From contig JAKOWQ010000236.1 in the NCBI GenBank assembly GCA_029781465.1, positions 1 through 9,767 of the forward strand: DNA of 9,767 nucleotides, in the 5' to 3' direction. Every line of letters begins with the position of its first letter. Within the stretch, counting starts at the first letter, position 1. The stretch comes from Pseudomonadota bacterium. GTDB taxonomy: Bacteria; Pseudomonadota; Alphaproteobacteria; Sphingomonadales; Sphingomonadaceae. Positions 6,355-9,767 of this stretch are shown here, in pieces. The notes beneath the pieces are model-generated. The model saw only the letters and a list, made by a program, of their open reading frames with translations, had not been told where the DNA came from and searched no databases. The position numbers and the translations under genes were made by a program.

Positions 6355-8448
6355 TCAGTCCATCAGTTTCTGGATGAAATAGACCATCCGCAGCGCCGCG
6401 GTGTGGGCGGATTGCTTGATATCGGCGCCCGAACCGTGCCCGCCCTCGGTGTTCTCATAGAAATAATAGGGCAGCCCCAGCTCTTCCATCCGCGCGGCGA
6501 ACTTGCGCGCATGCTGCGGGCCAACCCGGTCGTCGCGGGTGGTGGTGAAGATATAGGGTTCGGGATAGGCCACCCCGGCGCGCAGCGCGTGATAGGGCGA
6601 GACCTTTTGCCAGAAGGCGCGGATATCCGGTTCCTTGTCGGGATCGCCGTATTCGCCCTGCCACGAGGCACCGCGCGCGATCTTGCCGATCCGCAGCATG
6701 TCGAGCAGCGGCACCTCGATCGAGACTGCGTGATAGAGATCGGGGTTCTGGGTCATCGCCACGCCCATCAGCAGCCCCCCGTTCGATCCGCCGAAGATCC
6801 CCAGCCGCCGGGGCGAGGTCAGCTTGCGGGCGATCAGATCGCGCGCCACCGCAGCGAAATCGTCGTAGGCGCGCTGGCGGTTGGTGCGCAGCGCCGCCTC
6901 GTGCCAGGCGGGGCCGAATTCGCCCCCGCCGCGAATATTGGCCAGCACATAGGCCCCGCCGCGTTCCAGCCAGTTCTTGCCCAGGGTGCCCGAATAGAAC
7001 GGGGTACGGCTAACCTGGAACCCGCCGTAGGCATTGAGCAGGGTCGGGGTCGATCCGTCGAACCGGGCATCCCTGGGCCGGACCACGAAGTAGGGAATCC
7101 GGGTGCCGTCGGCCGAGGTGGCCTCGAACTGCTCCACGATGTGGCGCGAGGCATCGAAGCGCGCGGGCAGGCTCTTGGCCGGACGGGCGCTGCCCTTTGC
7201 CGCATCGGCAAGATAGAGCGTGGTCGGGGAAAGAAAGCCCTCGGCGTTGAGAAACAGGGTGTTGTCGGTCAGCCGGGTGGTGACAACGCCCAGCGCCATG
7301 TTGTCGGGCAAGGCGATCCGCCGGGTCTTCCAGGCGCCGCCCTTGGCCGGGGCCAGCGACCAGGCCCGGCCGCGCACGTTGTCGATCGTCACCAGCACCA
7401 CCCGGTCGCGGGTCACCGCAACCTGTTCAAGGCTTTCGCGCGGCCCCGGCGCCCAGACCAGCACGGGCGCAAGCCTGGCCGGATCGGCAAGCAGCGCAGC
7501 GCGATCGAGCGCGACCAGCGAACCGGCCCCGAAGCTCTTTCCGGCCACCGCCCAGTCCTCGTCGAGCTTGATCAGCACCCGCCCCGCGACCATCCCGGAA
7601 ATGCTCGCCTTTTCGGGGATCGCCAGCCGGGTCAGCCCCCCGGCGGCGGTGGGAACCAGCACCTGCGTGTGATAGAAATCGCGCGAAAGCTGGATCGTTG
7701 TCAGCCGGTTGCCCGCTCCGTCGATCAGCACCGAAGCCCCCGCGCCCAGATCCTCCTTGGTGCCGCGGAACACCTCCTGCGCATCGGCCAGCGCCTGCCC
7801 GCGCCGCACGCGCTTGACGATGTAGGGATAGCCCGAGGCGGTCAGGTCATCCCCGCTCCAGTTGGTCGAAACCAGCAGCGTGTCCTGGTCTTCCCAGCTC
7901 AGCCACTGGATCGAGCGCGGCAGGACAAAGCCGCCGTCCACGAGCTTCCCGGCGGCCAGATCGAATTCGCGCACCTCGGTGGCGTCCTCGCCGCCAATCG
8001 ACAGCGAAACCAGACAGCGGGTCTCTTCCGGCGGCAGGCAGTTTGCGCCCTTCCACACGAGCGACTTGCCCTCGGCCTTGCCCAGGGCATCGACATCGAG
8101 CACCGTCTGCCACGCCGGTTCGGCCCTGCCATAGTCGGCCAGCGTGGTCTTGCGCCAGATCCCGCGCAGGTGCTGCTCGTCCTGCCAGAAATTGGTCACC
8201 GCCGCGCCCGAAAGCCCCGGCATGGCGATGCGATCCTTGGCCCCCATGATCGCCAGGGCCTCGGCGCTGAGCGCCTGATAGCGCGGATCGGCGGTCAGCC
8301 GCTTTTCGGTGGCGCCATTGTGTTCGGCAATCCACGCATCGACCTTGGGCGAGTTCCACTCTTCCAGCCAGACATGCGGATCATCCTCGGCCAAGGCGGT
8401 TCCCGGCACGGTCATCAGGCCAAGGGCAGCAGCAAGCGGCAGGCGCAT
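6355..8448 (-). CDS. Secreted prolyl oligopeptidase family serine peptidase (S9A)
   Basis: A 697-residue enzyme with an N-terminal signal peptide (MRLPLAAALGLMTVPGTALA, likely cleaved before EDD), so probably periplasmic. The mature chain opens with DPHVWLEEWNSPKVDAWI, the usual S9A start, continues through a beta-propeller region (about 70-400), and ends with an alpha/beta hydrolase domain. The triad is readable: Ser555 in GGSNGG, Asp639 in TRDDRVGPQH and His671 in EGGHGSG. These sit close to porcine prolyl oligopeptidase numbering (554, 641, 680). Arg641 matches the substrate-carbonyl arginine and Trp596 (GASW) the residue that stacks on the P1 proline, so cleavage after proline in short peptides is likely. 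Sphingomonads are a known source of exported prolyl endopeptidases. AAGGA (8460-8456) lies 7 bases before the ATG and fixes the start. A promoter-like pair in the 66-base gap suggests separate transcription from the upstream glycosyltransferase. Confidence 0.93.
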   Translation of the reverse strand: MRLPLAAALGLMTVPGTALAEDDPHVWLEEWNSPKVDAWIAEHNGATEKRLTADPRYQALSAEALAIMGAKDRIAMPGLSGAAVTNFWQDEQHLRGIWRKTTLADYGRAEPAWQTVLDVDALGKAEGKSLVWKGANCLPPEETRCLVSLSIGGEDATEVREFDLAAGKLVDGGFVLPRSIQWLSWEDQDTLLVSTNWSGDDLTASGYPYIVKRVRRGQALADAQEVFRGTKEDLGAGASVLIDGAGNRLTTIQLSRDFYHTQVLVPTAAGGLTRLAIPEKASISGMVAGRVLIKLDEDWAVAGKSFGAGSLVALDRAALLADPARLAPVLVWAPGPRESLEQVAVTRDRVVLVTIDNVRGRAWSLAPAKGGAWKTRRIALPDNMALGVVTTRLTDNTLFLNAEGFLSPTTLYLADAAKGSARPAKSLPARFDASRHIVEQFEATSADGTRIPYFVVRPRDARFDGSTPTLLNAYGGFQVSRTPFYSGTLGKNWLERGGAYVLANIRGGGEFGPAWHEAALRTNRQRAYDDFAAVARDLIARKLTSPRRLGIFGGSNGGLLMGVAMTQNPDLYHAVSIEVPLLDMLRIGKIARGASWQGEYGDPDKEPDIRAFWQKVSPYHALRAGVAYPEPYIFTTTRDDRVGPQHARKFAARMEELGLPYYFYENTEGGHGSGADIKQSAHTAALRMVYFIQKLMD

Positions 8449-8455
8449 CGGGGAG

Positions 8456-8460
8456 TCCTT
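8456..8460 (-). promoter_or_regulatory. Ribosome binding site of the S9A peptidase gene
   Basis: AAGGA on the minus strand, 7 bases before the ATG at 8448. It supports this start and contrasts with the four genes at the divergent regions, which lack such a site. Confidence 0.7.
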
Positions 8461-8466
8461 CGACGG

Positions 8467-8483
8467 GATTTCTCGCGGAAATC
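8467..8483. repeat. Perfect 6-5-6 inverted repeat in the S9A peptidase leader
   Basis: GATTTC (8467-8472), five-base centre TCGCG, GAAATC (8478-8483). The second arm overlaps the -10-like hexamer of the peptidase promoter, a typical place for a repressor operator. It could also be a small leader hairpin or chance. Confidence 0.4.
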
Positions 8484-8508
8484 ATACCGTCCGCGCTCGC
8501 GACCGCAA
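8481..8508 (-). promoter_or_regulatory. Putative sigma-70-type promoter of the S9A peptidase gene
   Basis: On the minus strand TTGCGG (8508-8503) and TATGAT (8486-8481) are 16 bases apart; TATGAT matches five of six consensus positions. Transcription would start near 8474, giving a leader of roughly 25 bases that includes the ribosome site. It is the best promoter match in the window. The gene is therefore probably not dependent on readthrough from the upstream glycosyltransferase. Confidence 0.5.
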
Positions 8509-8514
8509 CCTGGC

Positions 8515-9639
8515 TCAATACTTGCCCCACACGAACTTGCTCGACAGCGCGAAGTTCCACACCGAACCCAGCACGATCCCGACGATCGCGGCGGGGTATT
8601 CGTGGAAGCCCAGCCTCACCAGCGCGGGGGCGGCGCCGCTGTGGGCGAGCAGGCCGAACGAGCAGGTCAGCGCGAAACGGGCCCAGCCGGTGCACAGCGG
8701 CAGAAAGCCGCGCAGGCGCTTGTCGGCATAGGTCAGCTCGTTGTTGAGAACGAAGTTGAAGGTCATCGCCACCACCGCCGCGGTGGTCTGGCCAACGATG
8801 AAGGCGGCTTCCTTGGGATAGTGGGTAACCAGAAATTTGGCCCCGAACAGGTTAAGCACCACAGCCAGCACGGCCATGTGCACCACCACCCCCATGCCGC
8901 CGATCGTGCCGAACAGCGCAAAGCGCGTGGGAATCCAGCGCCCCAGCCACTTGTCGTAGAGTCCGACGAGGAATTCGAACACCACCGTGCGATCGAGCTT
9001 GCTTTCACCCTCGGCGCGGGCGGCGAAGTTCATCGGCACTTCCTTGATCCGAAGCGGCGTTTCGACCGTGGCGAGAATATCGAGCAGGATCTTGAACCCC
9101 ACTCCCGAAAGCCGGTGCGCGTCGGCCCGCAGGGTTTCGGTGCGCAGCATGAAGAAGCCGCTCATCGGGTCGCTCAGCTCAACCCCGGTGACCTTGTTGG
9201 CGATGCGGTTGGCCAGGTTGGAAGCCTTGACCCGGTCGGGCCTGCCCCATTCCTCGGTGCTGGCACCCTCGGCAAAGCGGCTGGCATAGGCAAGGTCGTG
9301 CTCGCCGCTCTCGATCGCTTCCAGCATCGGCACCAGCAGCGCGGGATCGTGCTGGTGATCGGCGTCCATCACCGCCACCACCGGGGCGGCGGTGGCGCAC
9401 ATCCCCTCGATCGCCGCCGATGAAAGCCCGCGCCGCCCGATCCGCTGGATCACCCGCACGCGCGGATCGTCCTGGGCGATGGCGCGTGCCTCGTCGGCGG
9501 TGCCGTCGGGGCTGTTGTCATCGACCACGATCACCTCCCAGGTGATCGCGCCCAGCGCGTGATCAAGCCGCTCGACCATGCCGCGCAGGTTGCCGCGCTC
9601 GTTAAAGGTGGGAAGGACGACGCCCAGCCGAATGGTCAT
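8515..9639 (-). CDS. GT2 polyprenyl-phosphate mannosyltransferase (DPM1-like) fused to a GtrA membrane domain
   Basis: A 374-residue two-domain protein. Residues about 3-225 are a GT2 glycosyltransferase with the dolichol-phosphate-mannose synthase pattern: VVLPTFNERGNL (7-18), VVDDNSPDGTADEA (38-51), the metal/nucleotide motif DAD at 92-94 in VMDADHQHDP, LSDPMSGFFMLR (155-166), and ARAEGESKLD (207-216), where GESKL is a DPM hallmark. Residues about 236-372 are a GtrA domain with four hydrophobic helices and the usual FNFVLNNELTY and WNFALSSKFVW stretches. This architecture is known from archaeal DPM synthases and from bacteria. It would load mannose from GDP-mannose onto a polyprenyl phosphate at the inner membrane; another sugar, as in ArnC/GtrB, is possible. 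Start ATG 9639 has a strong GGAAAGG site 7 bases upstream and lies one base after the preceding stop, so translation is probably coupled. The likely user of its product is the GT39 gene at 5067-6347. Confidence 0.9.
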   Translation of the reverse strand: MTIRLGVVLPTFNERGNLRGMVERLDHALGAITWEVIVVDDNSPDGTADEARAIAQDDPRVRVIQRIGRRGLSSAAIEGMCATAAPVVAVMDADHQHDPALLVPMLEAIESGEHDLAYASRFAEGASTEEWGRPDRVKASNLANRIANKVTGVELSDPMSGFFMLRTETLRADAHRLSGVGFKILLDILATVETPLRIKEVPMNFAARAEGESKLDRTVVFEFLVGLYDKWLGRWIPTRFALFGTIGGMGVVVHMAVLAVVLNLFGAKFLVTHYPKEAAFIVGQTTAAVVAMTFNFVLNNELTYADKRLRGFLPLCTGWARFALTCSFGLLAHSGAAPALVRLGFHEYPAAIVGIVLGSVWNFALSSKFVWGKY

Positions 9640-9640
9640 C

Positions 9641-9767
9641 TTACAGCCTTTCCAACACGGCCTGACCGATCGCGGCAGTGCCGTGGCTGCCGCCCAGATC
9701 GCCGCCGCGAACGCCATCGGCCAGCGCCGCGGCCACCGCCGCCTCGATCCGCGCGGCCTGCTCTTCA
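9641..9767 (-). CDS. Isocitrate/isopropylmalate dehydrogenase family protein, C-terminal fragment
   Basis: Only the last 41 residues are in the window; the gene continues beyond the right edge. The tail reads ALADGVRGGDLGGSHGT (residues 14-30 of the fragment) followed by AAIGQAVLERL and TAA at 9643-9641. The pattern A-DGVR-x-DLGG-x-x-x-T-x-x-x-G-x-A is typical of the C-terminus of NAD(P)-dependent beta-decarboxylating dehydrogenases: isocitrate dehydrogenase, 3-isopropylmalate dehydrogenase (LeuB) and tartrate dehydrogenase. The substrate-binding residues lie outside the window, so the three cannot be separated here. The stop codon is one base from the GT2-GtrA start, and the last codons carry its ribosome site, so the two genes are very probably cotranscribed although their functions appear unrelated. 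Confidence 0.75.
   Translation of the reverse strand, partial: EEQAARIEAAVAAALADGVRGGDLGGSHGTAAIGQAVLERL
9647..9653 (-). promoter_or_regulatory. Ribosome binding site of the GT2-GtrA gene
   Basis: GGAAAGG on the minus strand, inside the last codons of the dehydrogenase gene and 7 bases before ATG 9639. It fixes this start over the longer open frame that reaches 9717, and points to translational coupling. Confidence 0.75.

Noticed and set aside
6339..6360. Intrinsic terminator between the GT39 and peptidase genes
   Set aside because: GC-rich repeats occur nearby inside coding sequence, but there is no stable hairpin followed by a T-run on either strand.
6403..9423. A 1006-codon open frame on the plus strand
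   Set aside because: It is antisense to the S9A peptidase and GT2-GtrA genes, both of which have full motif sets. Its product is rich in Gly, Arg, Gln, His and Pro with no domain. Long antisense frames are expected in GC-rich coding DNA.

Overview
The window is GC-rich, densely packed chromosomal DNA from an alphaproteobacterium. It is most likely a member of the Sphingomonadales (Novosphingobium/Erythrobacter-like). This rests on protein style, codon use and gene content, not on a marker gene. I see no RNA gene, insertion sequence, prophage, CRISPR array or clear sign of recent transfer. The longest stretch without a gene is about 100 bases.

Layout, left to right: (i) the 3' part of an exported amidohydrolase of the Xaa-Pro dipeptidase/imidazolonepropionase-like type (+), cut by the left edge; (ii) convergent to it, a likely two-gene operon on the minus strand, apaG followed by a short GcvA-type LysR regulator; (iii) a divergent promoter region with a 24-base dyad, then a CPA2-type cation:proton antiporter (+); (iv) convergent to that, metZ, O-succinylhomoserine sulfhydrylase (-); (v) a second divergent promoter region, then a GT39 (PMT-type) polyprenyl-phosphate-sugar-dependent glycosyltransferase (+); (vi) on the minus strand, the C-terminus of an isocitrate/isopropylmalate dehydrogenase family enzyme, one base before a GT2-GtrA fusion resembling dolichol-phosphate-mannose synthase, and then, with its own promoter, a secreted S9A prolyl oligopeptidase.

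Most genes are core metabolism or housekeeping. The best functional link is between the DPM-synthase-like GT2-GtrA enzyme and the PMT-like GT39 enzyme about 2.2 kb away. One would make a polyprenyl-phosphate sugar (probably mannose) and the other would use it at the outer face of the inner membrane, giving a plausible minimal O-glycosylation pair. Two exported peptide-degrading enzymes (amidohydrolase and prolyl oligopeptidase) lie towards the two sides.

At DNA level, two convergent pairs share their stop codons in 4-base overlaps, one being the palindrome CTAG. No convergent junction has a visible intrinsic terminator. The four genes that start at the two divergent regions lack Shine-Dalgarno sequences and have -10-like hexamers within about 6-12 bases of the ATG, which suggests leaderless mRNAs. 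I did not find a convincing wholly new system; the findings below are modest and ranked accordingly.
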